Shown here in pieces: positions 1-8,013 of a stretch of 64,000 nucleotides of DNA (the stretch's first letter is position 1; every line of letters begins with the position of its first letter). A model generated the notes under the pieces. It worked only from the letters and a program-made list of their open reading frames with translations. It made no database searches and was not told the origin of the DNA. A program made the position numbers and the translations under genes. The stretch spans positions 1 through 64,000 of the forward strand of contig JBHJGO010000051.1 of NCBI GenBank assembly GCA_050331715.1. The letters are read 5' to 3'. This DNA is from JBHJGO01 sp050331715. GTDB taxonomy: Bacteria > Cyanobacteriota > Cyanobacteriia > Cyanobacteriales > Microcoleaceae.

Positions 1-393
1 TTCCAGGATGGTGAGGGTGCGAACACCTTCCGAGCCTTCGAGCCGACCCAGGCAGAGGAGACCTATTCGATGGTGACAGCGAACCGATTCTGGTCACAGA
101 TTTTTGGAATTGCGTTTTCCAACAAGCGTTGGTTGCACTTCATCATGTTGTTTGTGCCAGTGACAGGTTTGTGGATGTGTTCCATCGGAGTGGTAGGTTT
201 AGCATTGAACCTGCGAGCCTACGACTTTGTATCGCAGGAACTGCGAGCAGCAGAAGATCCTGAATTTGAAACGTTCTACACGAAGAACATTTTGTTAAAC
301 GAGGGTATCCGTGCGTGGATGGCACCTGCGGATCAGCCCCATCAAAACTTTGTATTTCCTGAGGAGGTATTACCACGTGGTAACGCTCTCTAG
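1..393 (+). CDS. psbD: Photosystem II D2 reaction-centre protein, C-terminal part
   Basis: The first base is already inside the gene; frame 1 is open from the edge to a TAG, giving the last 130 residues. D2 pairs with D1 in the thylakoid membrane and carries the primary electron-transfer cofactors of photosystem II. The visible part matches the family almost word for word, with FQDGEGANTF, NRFWSQIFG, the last membrane helix around GLWMCSIGVVGLALNLRAY and the conserved tail FPEEVLPRGNAL. The 5' end and promoter lie outside the window. The stop overlaps the psbC start by 17 nt, the usual cotranscribed and translationally linked arrangement. Identity is certain; whether this is the main copy or a paralogue cannot be told, because cyanobacteria often have a second psbD elsewhere. 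Confidence 0.98.
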   Translation, partial: FQDGEGANTFRAFEPTQAEETYSMVTANRFWSQIFGIAFSNKRWLHFIMLFVPVTGLWMCSIGVVGLALNLRAYDFVSQELRAAEDPEFETFYTKNILLNEGIRAWMAPADQPHQNFVFPEEVLPRGNAL

Positions 394-1759
394 TACAGCT
401 ACTGTCGGAGGTCGTGACCAGGAATCCACCGGATTTGCCTGGTGGTCTGGAAACGCTCGCTTGATTAATTTGTCCGGTAAGCTCCTGGGTGCTCACGTCG
501 CCCACGCTGGCCTCATCGTATTTTGGGCTGGAGCAATGACAATGTTTGAGGTTTCTCACTTTGTTCCTGAGAAGCCGATGTATGAGCAAGGTCTAATTTT
601 GATTCCTCACATGGCAACCCAGGGTTGGGGTGTCGGTGCAGGTGGTGAAGTGATTGACACTTTCCCCTATTTTGTAATCGGTGTTCTACACCTGATTTCT
701 TCTGCGGTTCTAGGTCTGGGTGGAATTTACCACGCAGTTCGTGGCCCTGAAGTATTGGAAGAATACTCTTCCTTCTTCGGCTATGACTGGAAAGACAAGA
801 ACCAGATGACAAACATCATTGGTTACCACCTAATCCTATTGGGATGTGGCGCACTCTTGTTAGTGTTCAAGGCCATGTTCTTTGGTGGGGTCTACGATAG
901 TTGGGCACCTGGTGGAGGAGATGTTCGGATTATTTCTAATCCCACATTGAATCCAGCCGTTATCTTCGGTTACCTAGTTGCTGCACCATTCGGTGGAGAA
1001 GGCTGGATCATCGGAGTTGACAATATGGAAGACATCATCGGTGGCCACATCTGGGTTGGTCTGATCTGTATTGCTGGTGGTGTTTGGCACATTTTGACCA
1101 AGCCCTTTGGTTGGGCGCGTCGCGCCTTCATCTGGAGTGGAGAGGCTTACCTGTCCTACAGCTTGGGTGCACTGTCCCTGATGGGATTCATTTGTGCGGC
1201 TTACGTTTGGTTCAATAACACTGCTTACCCCAGTGAGTTCTATGGCCCAACTAATGCTGAGGCATCTCAGGCTCAGTCCTTCACCTTCTTGGTGCGTGAC
1301 CAGAAGCTAGGTGCGAACATTGGTTCTGCTCAAGGCCCTACTGGTCTGGGTAAGTATTTGATGCGCTCTCCGACAGGCGAGATCATCTTTGGTGGTGAAA
1401 CCATGCGTTTCTGGGACTTCAAAGGCCCATGGTTAGAGCCTCTACGTGGCCCTAACGGTTTGGACTTGAACAAGCTGAAGAATGACATTCAGCCCTGGCA
1501 GATTCGTCGTGCGTCTGAGTATATGACCCACGCGCCAAACGGTTCTATCAACTCTGTAGGTGGAATTATTACCGAAGCCCAAGGATTTAACTACGTTAAT
1601 CCTCGTGCATGGTTGGCCGGTTTCCACTTCATCGTTGCGTTCTTCTTCCTAATCGGTCACCTCTGGCATGCTGGTCGTGCAAGAGCGGCTGCGGCTGGAT
1701 TTGAGAAGGGAATTGAGCGTGAAACTGAGCCAGTATTGTTCATGCCTGACCTGGACTAA
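377..1759 (+). CDS. psbC: Photosystem II CP43 chlorophyll-binding antenna protein
   Basis: CP43 is the inner antenna of photosystem II; it binds chlorophyll a and supplies a ligand to the Mn4CaO5 cluster. The 460-residue product has the expected helices and the large lumenal loop with GGETMRFWD and the RGPNGLDL stretch, and ends HAGRARAAAAGFEKGI...MPDLD. I chose the GTG at 377, inside psbD, giving MVTLSSTATVGG. An upstream in-frame ATG at 311 would add 22 residues. The upstream methionine annotated in some homologues (the MKTL start) is here ATC at 341, so it cannot initiate; this supports GTG. A hairpin about 45 nt after the stop probably ends the psbDC transcript. Confidence 0.98.
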   Translation: MVTLSSTATVGGRDQESTGFAWWSGNARLINLSGKLLGAHVAHAGLIVFWAGAMTMFEVSHFVPEKPMYEQGLILIPHMATQGWGVGAGGEVIDTFPYFVIGVLHLISSAVLGLGGIYHAVRGPEVLEEYSSFFGYDWKDKNQMTNIIGYHLILLGCGALLLVFKAMFFGGVYDSWAPGGGDVRIISNPTLNPAVIFGYLVAAPFGGEGWIIGVDNMEDIIGGHIWVGLICIAGGVWHILTKPFGWARRAFIWSGEAYLSYSLGALSLMGFICAAYVWFNNTAYPSEFYGPTNAEASQAQSFTFLVRDQKLGANIGSAQGPTGLGKYLMRSPTGEIIFGGETMRFWDFKGPWLEPLRGPNGLDLNKLKNDIQPWQIRRASEYMTHAPNGSINSVGGIITEAQGFNYVNPRAWLAGFHFIVAFFFLIGHLWHAGRARAAAAGFEKGIERETEPVLFMPDLD

Positions 1760-1804
1760 TTCCCTTAAGCTAGCTTAAGAAGCTGCTTAGAACTTGACCC
1801 TGTC

Positions 1805-1826
1805 AACCCTGTTGGCAGGGTTTCTC
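1805..1826 (+). terminator. Probable terminator after psbC
   Basis: A perfect 7-bp stem AACCCTG / CAGGGTT encloses a TTGG loop, followed by a short T/C-rich run. It lies 45 nt downstream of the psbC stop and before the convergent gene, which fits the end of the psbDC transcript. The U-tract is weak, so efficiency is uncertain. Confidence 0.6.
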
Positions 1827-1917
1827 ACATAACACTGTTTTACAAGCAATGTCTCTCCCATTCGTTGTCATGATCTTCTGTTTCCGGTTCTGCTGATTAA
1901 GAAGAAGCTAGTTGAAT

Positions 1918-2922
1918 TCATCTGAAGATCTGAAGATCAAAATACAGAATTAATAGGTAGGATAGCAGCCAAATCAAAATGCTGATCTTAAGAATCCGGT
2001 TTTGGAGCAGAATTTGATCCGGTTCTTCTCCCGATGCCAATACTGTCACCAAGCGTTTGTAGTGCATTACGGCATAGTAAACAATCGGCACAGTCATTAC
2101 CAGAGAGGGATTTTTGCCCGAGGTGATTGTAAACAGGGAATAGCACATGATTGTCATCGTTGCAGTACTATTCAACAGAGAATCAAGAAAGGGTAGCGTA
2201 TAATGAGACAGAACCGGACGCTGCGAATTGATTTTGCCCCGTCGATAAAATAGATTCAAGTAAAACAATTCCGATGACATCGGAGAGGTTGCGTTTCCCA
2301 AATCACTGGACTGCGATTCTAGAAAATCCTGGCTCATTTGTATGCTGAGAAGAGACAGTAACTCAGAGCGTCGTTTGGCAAATCCGAGAAACAGGGTCAG
2401 AAAAAAAGTACACAAGATAATCCAGGCCGTTGGGAGATCTCCTAGAGCATAAATTCCTGCTAGCAATCGCAATACAAAACCCAGTGCAATACAACTAACA
2501 TCGAACAAGGGTAAATGCTTCAACCGAAAGGAATAGGCAACGTTGTTGATGACATACAACAACACGCAGATTAGGGTGGCCGTACCCAATCTAGCCGCCC
2601 CAGAGAAAGCGATAATAGCTAGAAAAATTCCGATCAAACTTGCCGTTTTTATTCCTACTTTGCCGCTAGCAATTGGGCGAAAGCGCTTCTTGGGATGGAG
2701 GCGATCGCGCTCAATATCCTGAATATCATTAAAAATATAGATAGCAGAAGCGATCAGGGAGAAGATTAAAACCGTTAGACATGCCGTTCCCCACGCCCAG
2801 GTTTGAAGCAGGCGATCGCCAAAGATTACCCCCGCAAAGCAGAAAAAATTCTTCGTCCACTGATGGGGGCGCAGCAATCGAATAAAAATTGGCCAATCCA
2901 GGTTAAGGTTAACCAGAGTCAA
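1918..2922 (-). CDS. UbiA-family prenyltransferase, decaprenyl-phosphate phosphoribosyltransferase type
   Basis: A 334-residue multi-helix membrane protein. The N-terminal RPHQWTKNFFCF and the aspartate motif NDIQDIERDRLHPKKRFRP (about residues 65-83) are the signature of the UbiA subgroup that transfers phosphoribose from PRPP to polyprenyl phosphate (mycobacterial Rv3806c type), the first step to polyprenyl-phospho-pentose sugar donors. Seven to nine hydrophobic segments follow. A hydrophilic stretch around 190-230 makes it somewhat longer than typical members. The start is a TTG one nucleotide after the stop of the upstream small exporter gene; a TGA lies just before it in frame, so no earlier start is possible. 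The pair is clearly cotranscribed. The exact substrate is inferred from family motifs, and other UbiA substrates are not excluded. Confidence 0.8.
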   Translation of the reverse strand: MTLVNLNLDWPIFIRLLRPHQWTKNFFCFAGVIFGDRLLQTWAWGTACLTVLIFSLIASAIYIFNDIQDIERDRLHPKKRFRPIASGKVGIKTASLIGIFLAIIAFSGAARLGTATLICVLLYVINNVAYSFRLKHLPLFDVSCIALGFVLRLLAGIYALGDLPTAWIILCTFFLTLFLGFAKRRSELLSLLSIQMSQDFLESQSSDLGNATSPMSSELFYLNLFYRRGKINSQRPVLSHYTLPFLDSLLNSTATMTIMCYSLFTITSGKNPSLVMTVPIVYYAVMHYKRLVTVLASGEEPDQILLQNRILKISILIWLLSYLLILYFDLQIFR

Positions 2923-2923
2923 G

Positions 2924-3280
2924 CTAGCGGCTCATAATGACAATTCCGGCAATAATAACACCTAACCCAATCCAATGGTTTAAATCCAACTGTTCTCCAA
3001 ACAACCAGCCTCCCGCCAAGGCAACCAGAATAAAACTGACTGCGGCCAGCACTGGATAGGCTGCCGAAATGGGCAGGTGCTCCAGGGCCTTGGCAAAGAT
3101 AATCAGGCTTGACCCATAGACTGCTGCACTGCCAATAAACCAGGGAGAAAACAGCAGTGAGAGTAAGCCCGAATCTGGAGCTACTATGCGGGACTGTTTC
3201 AGCAACAGATTACCCACGCAGTTGTTGGTAGCGGCGATCAGGACAAGTCCCCAAGCTAAGAGATTAGAGTTAACACTCAT
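2924..3280 (-). CDS. EmrE/SMR-like small membrane transporter
   Basis: A 118-residue protein with four hydrophobic helices in the small multidrug resistance / DMT pattern: a Lys in helix 1 (GNLLLKQSR), the ISAAYPVLAAVSFILVAL core, and a final helix GLGVIIAGIVIMSR. It lacks the helix-1 glutamate typical of drug-exporting EmrE, so a drug pump is not the best guess. SMR-like proteins such as ArnE/ArnF flip undecaprenyl-phospho-aminoarabinose across the inner membrane. Because the next gene, 1 nt away, is a polyprenyl-phosphate phosphoribosyltransferase-like enzyme, a role in flipping a lipid-linked pentose is an attractive inference. Membrane topology is visible; the substrate is not. Confidence 0.75.
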   Translation of the reverse strand: MSVNSNLLAWGLVLIAATNNCVGNLLLKQSRIVAPDSGLLSLLFSPWFIGSAAVYGSSLIIFAKALEHLPISAAYPVLAAVSFILVALAGGWLFGEQLDLNHWIGLGVIIAGIVIMSR

Positions 3281-3335
3281 GAGGTGATTTCCTATCGAGT
3301 CGTAGCGACTGAGTCCGCATCAAATTACCAGTAAT

Positions 3336-3360
3336 GTCATTCCCGCGCAGGCGAGAGTCC
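3336..3360. repeat. Dispersed palindromic repeat, copy 1 (diverged)
   Basis: GTCATTCCCGCGCAGGCGAG and the next five bases match, with two or three mismatches, the copies at 17949-17975 and (inverted) 19658-19685. The consensus is an imperfect palindrome, ATTCCCGC against GCGGGAAT. This copy sits between the minus-strand acs stop and the SMR gene start. Confidence 0.7.
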
Positions 3361-3407
3361 AAACAACCCACCTGCGCCATCTAAGAAACTCTTTTCAAGA
3401 AATCGCC

Positions 3408-5375
3408 TTAAACATTCTCTCGCAACTTCTCCAGAACACTGCGATCTTGCAAGGTTGAGGTATCTCCTGTGATCTCCTGTCCAGAGGCCAGATTTCGTAA
3501 TAAACGCCGCATGATCTTACCCGAACGAGTTTTGGGCAGATCATCGGTGAACCGAATCTCACTGGGGCGAGCGATCGCTCCAATCTCTTCTACAACGTGT
3601 TGCTTCAGGGTCTTCTCCAGGTCAGGATTGGCTGTTTGATTGCCCTCCAGGGTGACAAAAGCAACAATCGCTTCCCCTTTCACCTCATCCGGCTTACCCA
3701 CCACAGCGGCTTCTGCTACGGAAGGATGGGAAACCAATGCGGACTCGACTTCCATCGTTCCCAAACGGTGGCCCGAAACATTAATCACATCATCAACCCG
3801 ACCCATGACCCAGAAATAGCCATCCTGGTCTCGATGCGCTCCATCTCCTGCAAAATAGATATATTCGCCGCTTTCTGGACGGAGATATTCCCAATAGGTG
3901 CGACGGAATCGATCCGGGTCACCATAGACGGTTCGCATCATTCCCGGCCAGGGATGTCTGACCACCAGGTAACCCCCATTGTTATCGGTTACAGGCTTCC
4001 CTTCCGCATCCACAATATCGGCAATGATTCCAGGGAAAGGAAAGGTGGCGGAACCCGGTTTAGTCGGTGTAGCGCCGGGCAGCGGTGTAATCATGAACCC
4101 ACCGGTTTCCGTCTGCCACCAGGTATCAACGATGGGGCAACGACTGCCACCAATAACTCGGTGATACCAGATCCAGGCTTCCGGATTAATCGGTTCACCG
4201 ACTGTTCCGAGAATTCGCAGGGAAGACAGGTCACGGGCATTTGGGTGGTGTTCACCCATTTTCATCAAGGCTCGGATCGCGGTTGGGGCTGTGTAGAAGA
4301 TGGTCACACCGTATTTTTCCACCACATCCCACAGGCAACCAGGGTTGGAGGGACGGGGCGCGCCTTCATACATCAGGGTTGTTGCACCGTTCGATAGGGG
4401 GCCGTACACAATGTAGCTATGTCCTGTAATCCAACCCACATCAGCCGTACACCAGTAGACATCGGTATCTTTCAGGTCAAATGTCCATTTGTTTGTCACA
4501 TGGGTGTAAAGGTTATAACCTGCCGTTGTGTGAACCACACCCTTTGGTTTCCCCGTTGTGCCACTGGTGTAGAGAATGAACAGCATGTCTTCACTATCCA
4601 TCGGTTCCGCTGGACACTTGCCAGAGGCTCCCTGTTGCAGATCATGCCACCAATGATCCCGACCGGGTTCCATGTGAACGGCTTGGGAGGTGCGTTGTAC
4701 CACCAACACATTATTCACGCAGGCTGCACCCGCTTCCAGTGCCCTATTTACCTGTTCTTTCAACGGCACTGCCGTATCCTTGCGCCAGCCGCCATCGGCA
4801 GTAATCACTAACTTGGCTTCCGCATCTTCCAAGCGATCTCGCAGGGCTTCCGCACTAAACCCACCGAATACAACAGTGTGGGGTGCACCAATTCGGGCGC
4901 AGGCCAGCATTGCAACGGCTGCCTCTGGAATCATTGGCATGTAGATCCCGACGCGATCGCCCTTCTGTACCCCTAGTTGCTTGATGACATTCGCCATCTG
5001 GCACACTTCCCGATGCAGTTGAGCATAGGTTAAAGTGCGGGAATCGCCCGGTTCCCCTTCCCAAATTAGGGCAGCCTTGTTACGTCGCCAGGTGTTCAGA
5101 TGTCGATCCAGGCAGTTATAGGAAATATTAATCTTGCCGCCAACGAACCACTTGGCAAAGGGTGGCTGCCAGTCCAGCACCGTATCCCACTTTTGAAACC
5201 AATTTAGTTCCTGATCCGCCAGCTCTGCCCAGAACCCTTCCGGGTCAGCCTTTGCACGTTCGTAGAGCTGTTGATAAGCCTCCAGGCTTTGAACATGGGC
5301 GGCAGCAGCAAATTCCGATGAGGGTTCAAACAGACGCTGCTCGTGCAGGATTGATTCAATAGTAGGTTGTGACAT
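3408..5375 (-). CDS. acs: Acetyl-CoA synthetase (AMP-forming)
   Basis: It activates acetate to acetyl-CoA through acetyl-AMP in the cytoplasm. The 655-residue length is standard. The adenylate-forming signature YTSGTTGKPKGVV lies near residue 265, GWITGHSYIVYGPL follows, the acetyl/CoA pocket WWQTETGG is near 415, and the C-terminal catalytic-lysine motif PKTRSGKIMRRLLRN is near 610. In many bacteria that lysine is reversibly acetylated to switch the enzyme off; the surrounding motif is intact, so the same control is possible. The gene stands alone: 151 nt separate its ATG from the gene upstream, and a palindromic repeat lies between its stop and the next gene. Confident assignment. Confidence 0.96.
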   Translation of the reverse strand: MSQPTIESILHEQRLFEPSSEFAAAAHVQSLEAYQQLYERAKADPEGFWAELADQELNWFQKWDTVLDWQPPFAKWFVGGKINISYNCLDRHLNTWRRNKAALIWEGEPGDSRTLTYAQLHREVCQMANVIKQLGVQKGDRVGIYMPMIPEAAVAMLACARIGAPHTVVFGGFSAEALRDRLEDAEAKLVITADGGWRKDTAVPLKEQVNRALEAGAACVNNVLVVQRTSQAVHMEPGRDHWWHDLQQGASGKCPAEPMDSEDMLFILYTSGTTGKPKGVVHTTAGYNLYTHVTNKWTFDLKDTDVYWCTADVGWITGHSYIVYGPLSNGATTLMYEGAPRPSNPGCLWDVVEKYGVTIFYTAPTAIRALMKMGEHHPNARDLSSLRILGTVGEPINPEAWIWYHRVIGGSRCPIVDTWWQTETGGFMITPLPGATPTKPGSATFPFPGIIADIVDAEGKPVTDNNGGYLVVRHPWPGMMRTVYGDPDRFRRTYWEYLRPESGEYIYFAGDGAHRDQDGYFWVMGRVDDVINVSGHRLGTMEVESALVSHPSVAEAAVVGKPDEVKGEAIVAFVTLEGNQTANPDLEKTLKQHVVEEIGAIARPSEIRFTDDLPKTRSGKIMRRLLRNLASGQEITGDTSTLQDRSVLEKLRENV

Positions 5376-5526
5376 TGGAATAACGGTAACTCTAGCTACG
5401 ATTTCGTTAATTCCCTATTTTCAACCGAGCGGGAAAGGTTAAAGCTAACCTTTAACATTCCTACAGAGTTTTGATTGAGTTTTTTAACGAATCGAGTGGG
5501 CTGATCCCTGCTGTAACAGGTCATAT

Positions 5527-8013
5527 CTATCGGGGACAAACGACGCTCTTGGGGTAAGCGATTCGCTTGTGGTTAACCTGTTCCCAAACCCTGACAAACA
5601 CTTCCCCAATCTTTGACATATCCTCGCGGGTCAGACCCGAATCAATCAATTGGTTATCCTGCCAACGCGCCCGTAGGATTTTGTTGACCATCTGGAGCGC
5701 TTCTTCATGGGTGGCTTCCTTGAGCGATCGCAGTGCGGCCTCGCAGGAATCGGCCAGCATAACAATGCCTGTTTCTCTAGATTGGGGAATCGGGCCAGCA
5801 TAGCGAAAATCTTCCTCTCGAACCACTAGGTCAGGATCTTCCTTAGCGCGCTGTTGGGCCTGATAGTAGAAGTAAGCAATCAGCATTCTCCCCTGATGTT
5901 CAGGAATGAAAGCCTGAATTGCTTTGGGAAGACGGCAGCGGCGGGCCATGACCAACCCCTCTGTCACATGCTTCCTAATAATAGCTGTGCTCTTCCACGG
6001 ATCATCAATTTCATCATGTTTATTTGGCCCTCCCATCTGGTTTTCAATAAAGCCCATGGGATCATGCATTTTACCAATATCATGGTAGAGCGTTCCAGTT
6101 CTCACCAGCTCAACATTACATCCCAGGGTTTGAGCCGCAGCCTCGGCCAGAGTTGCAACACACATTGTGTGCTGAAACGTTCCGGGCGCTTCACTAGCTA
6201 ATCGTTTGAGTAGGGGGCGGTTGGGGTTCGCCAACTCCGCTAACCGAATTGGAGTAATTAAATCAAAGACGTGCTCCAAATAGGGACTGATACCAAGGGC
6301 AATGATGCTCCAAATAACGCCTTCACAGATTTTCAGAACGGAAGCTCCCAGCACAACGTACCAGACAGAAATGGCCGTCGAACTAATAATCAGTGTTAAA
6401 ACCAAATAAACCAAACCCTGTGCCACCCCCACCGAGCCACCCAAGAGGGCCAACTCCTCCCGTGACCTCAACTGCCCCGCCAGTAGTCCTCCCAAAATAC
6501 CCCCGACTGAGGTGGCAATGAGGGGAACCATCTCAACTTCCAGACCCACAGATAGGAAAATCGATAATAGGCTGACCAAAGTGGCACCAACAGCGGAACC
6601 GTAGAAGCTCCCCACCAAAAGACCGACCCCCGGCAAATTAGTTGAAGGAATTTTGAGTAGGATCAAAACCGGAGTACTCAGCGTTAGTAGCAGCAATAAA
6701 AAATAGTCCCGGCGGCGTAGATCTGGACGAAAATGCCGACCGACCAGCAAGACAATTACTGTTCCGCCCGTAATCATCCCAGACAAGCCCAGTAATCCGT
6801 ACCAGTTAATTCCGCGCTCAGTCTTGTTAAAGTAATCTAACAGAACAAAATCCCGCTGGGTAATTTCCTCTCCCTTCTGAACAATGAGTTCTCCCCGATG
6901 AACAACGACTTCAACCGTTTGAATTTCCTGGGCAGCTAACTCCGCCCGTTTTCGAGTGGCATCGCGATCTTCAGCCAGATTTACCCGTAGGATTTGACTG
7001 AGAAAGCGAACAGCAAATTCTTGAGTCGGTTCAGGAATCAGCCCCTGGACATGAATCCGAATCGCATTTTGTAGAGTGTCTTCTGGCAGTCCAGGTGCGA
7101 TACCCTGGCTCAGCATCTGTTGAGTCACCTGTTTGACGCCAGCCTCGGTCTGACTCCAGGTTTTCTCTGACCAAGTTAGAAGCTGCTGATCATAGATACC
7201 CTGATTCGCCTCCGTTGACAACTGCTTTGATACAATGGCTAGCGCCTTGGCGTAACGTTTGCGCGCTTGCCCAATCTCTGTAATGACATCTTGAAACTCC
7301 GTGGAATCAGAACGACGCGAATAGTTATAGAGTTGGCTTAATGACTTCTGGAATAGAATATCCGTTTGCATCCCACCCAGGGAGGGATCAAGAGGCTGCT
7401 TTTCTCCAATTTGGGCATCTAGTCTGAGGAGTGGCTGAGCCGTTGATTGTTCCAGAGAGTCGAGTATACGTTGCCAATACCATTCGGGGACTTGACGCAA
7501 GAACTGTTGCACATCTGTTGACAAAATCCCAGTATCAACAAACGGAAACGATCCAGCGGCACGACGAATGACATTTCCTTGCTGTAGGGTGGCCTGAACC
7601 AGTTGATTAATATCTTGATTCACGCTTGATTGAATCACCAGAATTGGAACTCCCCCATACAGAGCTTCCTTGCGCCGCTCCTCTGTCGTCTTAGTATCAA
7701 TGATCGTTGCACTTTCAGGCGCATAAATGGTTTCAGGCGCTTCTCGTCCAACCACTAACCGGGGTTGATTATAAAACCGAGTCCCCATGAGCCCAGTGAG
7801 GGAGGCGACCGACATCAAAATCAGTACCGGAGTTCCCAGCTTGCGCGAACGAAACTGCCGTGATTTTTGTGCAGAAGCCTTGGGAACTTGAAAGGCAGGT
7901 TCCATAGAAGGGGATGGATTCATCGCAGAATAGGCTTTTCCTTCCAGAGAAGTACGACTCCGGCTGCGGCGGAGTCGTTCGATCTGATGAGTAAGGGATT
8001 GAATGGTATTCAT
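5527..8013 (-). CDS. 7TM-HD family protein, PgpH-type c-di-AMP phosphodiesterase
   Basis: An 828-residue membrane signalling enzyme. A short cytoplasmic tail leads to one helix near residues 60-80 (TPVLILMSVASLTGLMG), then an external domain to about 400, a seven-helix bundle to about 600, and a cytoplasmic HD domain. The metal-binding HD pair is His644-Asp645 in LYHDIGKM, with further ligands in NKHDEIDD, the RKHV stretch and IPEHQGRM. In PgpH this architecture hydrolyses c-di-AMP to pApA and answers to external or membrane signals; here the activity is inferred from architecture. The ATG follows the stop of the preceding gene with no spacer (TAGATG), so translation is probably coupled. The ligand of the external domain is unknown. 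Confidence 0.88.
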   Translation of the reverse strand: MNTIQSLTHQIERLRRSRSRTSLEGKAYSAMNPSPSMEPAFQVPKASAQKSRQFRSRKLGTPVLILMSVASLTGLMGTRFYNQPRLVVGREAPETIYAPESATIIDTKTTEERRKEALYGGVPILVIQSSVNQDINQLVQATLQQGNVIRRAAGSFPFVDTGILSTDVQQFLRQVPEWYWQRILDSLEQSTAQPLLRLDAQIGEKQPLDPSLGGMQTDILFQKSLSQLYNYSRRSDSTEFQDVITEIGQARKRYAKALAIVSKQLSTEANQGIYDQQLLTWSEKTWSQTEAGVKQVTQQMLSQGIAPGLPEDTLQNAIRIHVQGLIPEPTQEFAVRFLSQILRVNLAEDRDATRKRAELAAQEIQTVEVVVHRGELIVQKGEEITQRDFVLLDYFNKTERGINWYGLLGLSGMITGGTVIVLLVGRHFRPDLRRRDYFLLLLLTLSTPVLILLKIPSTNLPGVGLLVGSFYGSAVGATLVSLLSIFLSVGLEVEMVPLIATSVGGILGGLLAGQLRSREELALLGGSVGVAQGLVYLVLTLIISSTAISVWYVVLGASVLKICEGVIWSIIALGISPYLEHVFDLITPIRLAELANPNRPLLKRLASEAPGTFQHTMCVATLAEAAAQTLGCNVELVRTGTLYHDIGKMHDPMGFIENQMGGPNKHDEIDDPWKSTAIIRKHVTEGLVMARRCRLPKAIQAFIPEHQGRMLIAYFYYQAQQRAKEDPDLVVREEDFRYAGPIPQSRETGIVMLADSCEAALRSLKEATHEEALQMVNKILRARWQDNQLIDSGLTREDMSKIGEVFVRVWEQVNHKRIAYPKSVVCPR

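Noticed and set aside
1..1759. psbD-psbC being a far-red-light (FaRLiP) paralogous cluster
   Set aside because: No other FaRLiP genes (psbA3, apcE2, psbH2, rfpABC) are adjacent, and the overlap and residues fit the ordinary pair; slight CP43 divergence alone does not support it.
3597..4397. Long plus-strand open frame inside acs
   Set aside because: Its codon pattern mirrors the acs coding strand, has no ribosome site and reads as a non-protein-like sequence; the acs product is clear.
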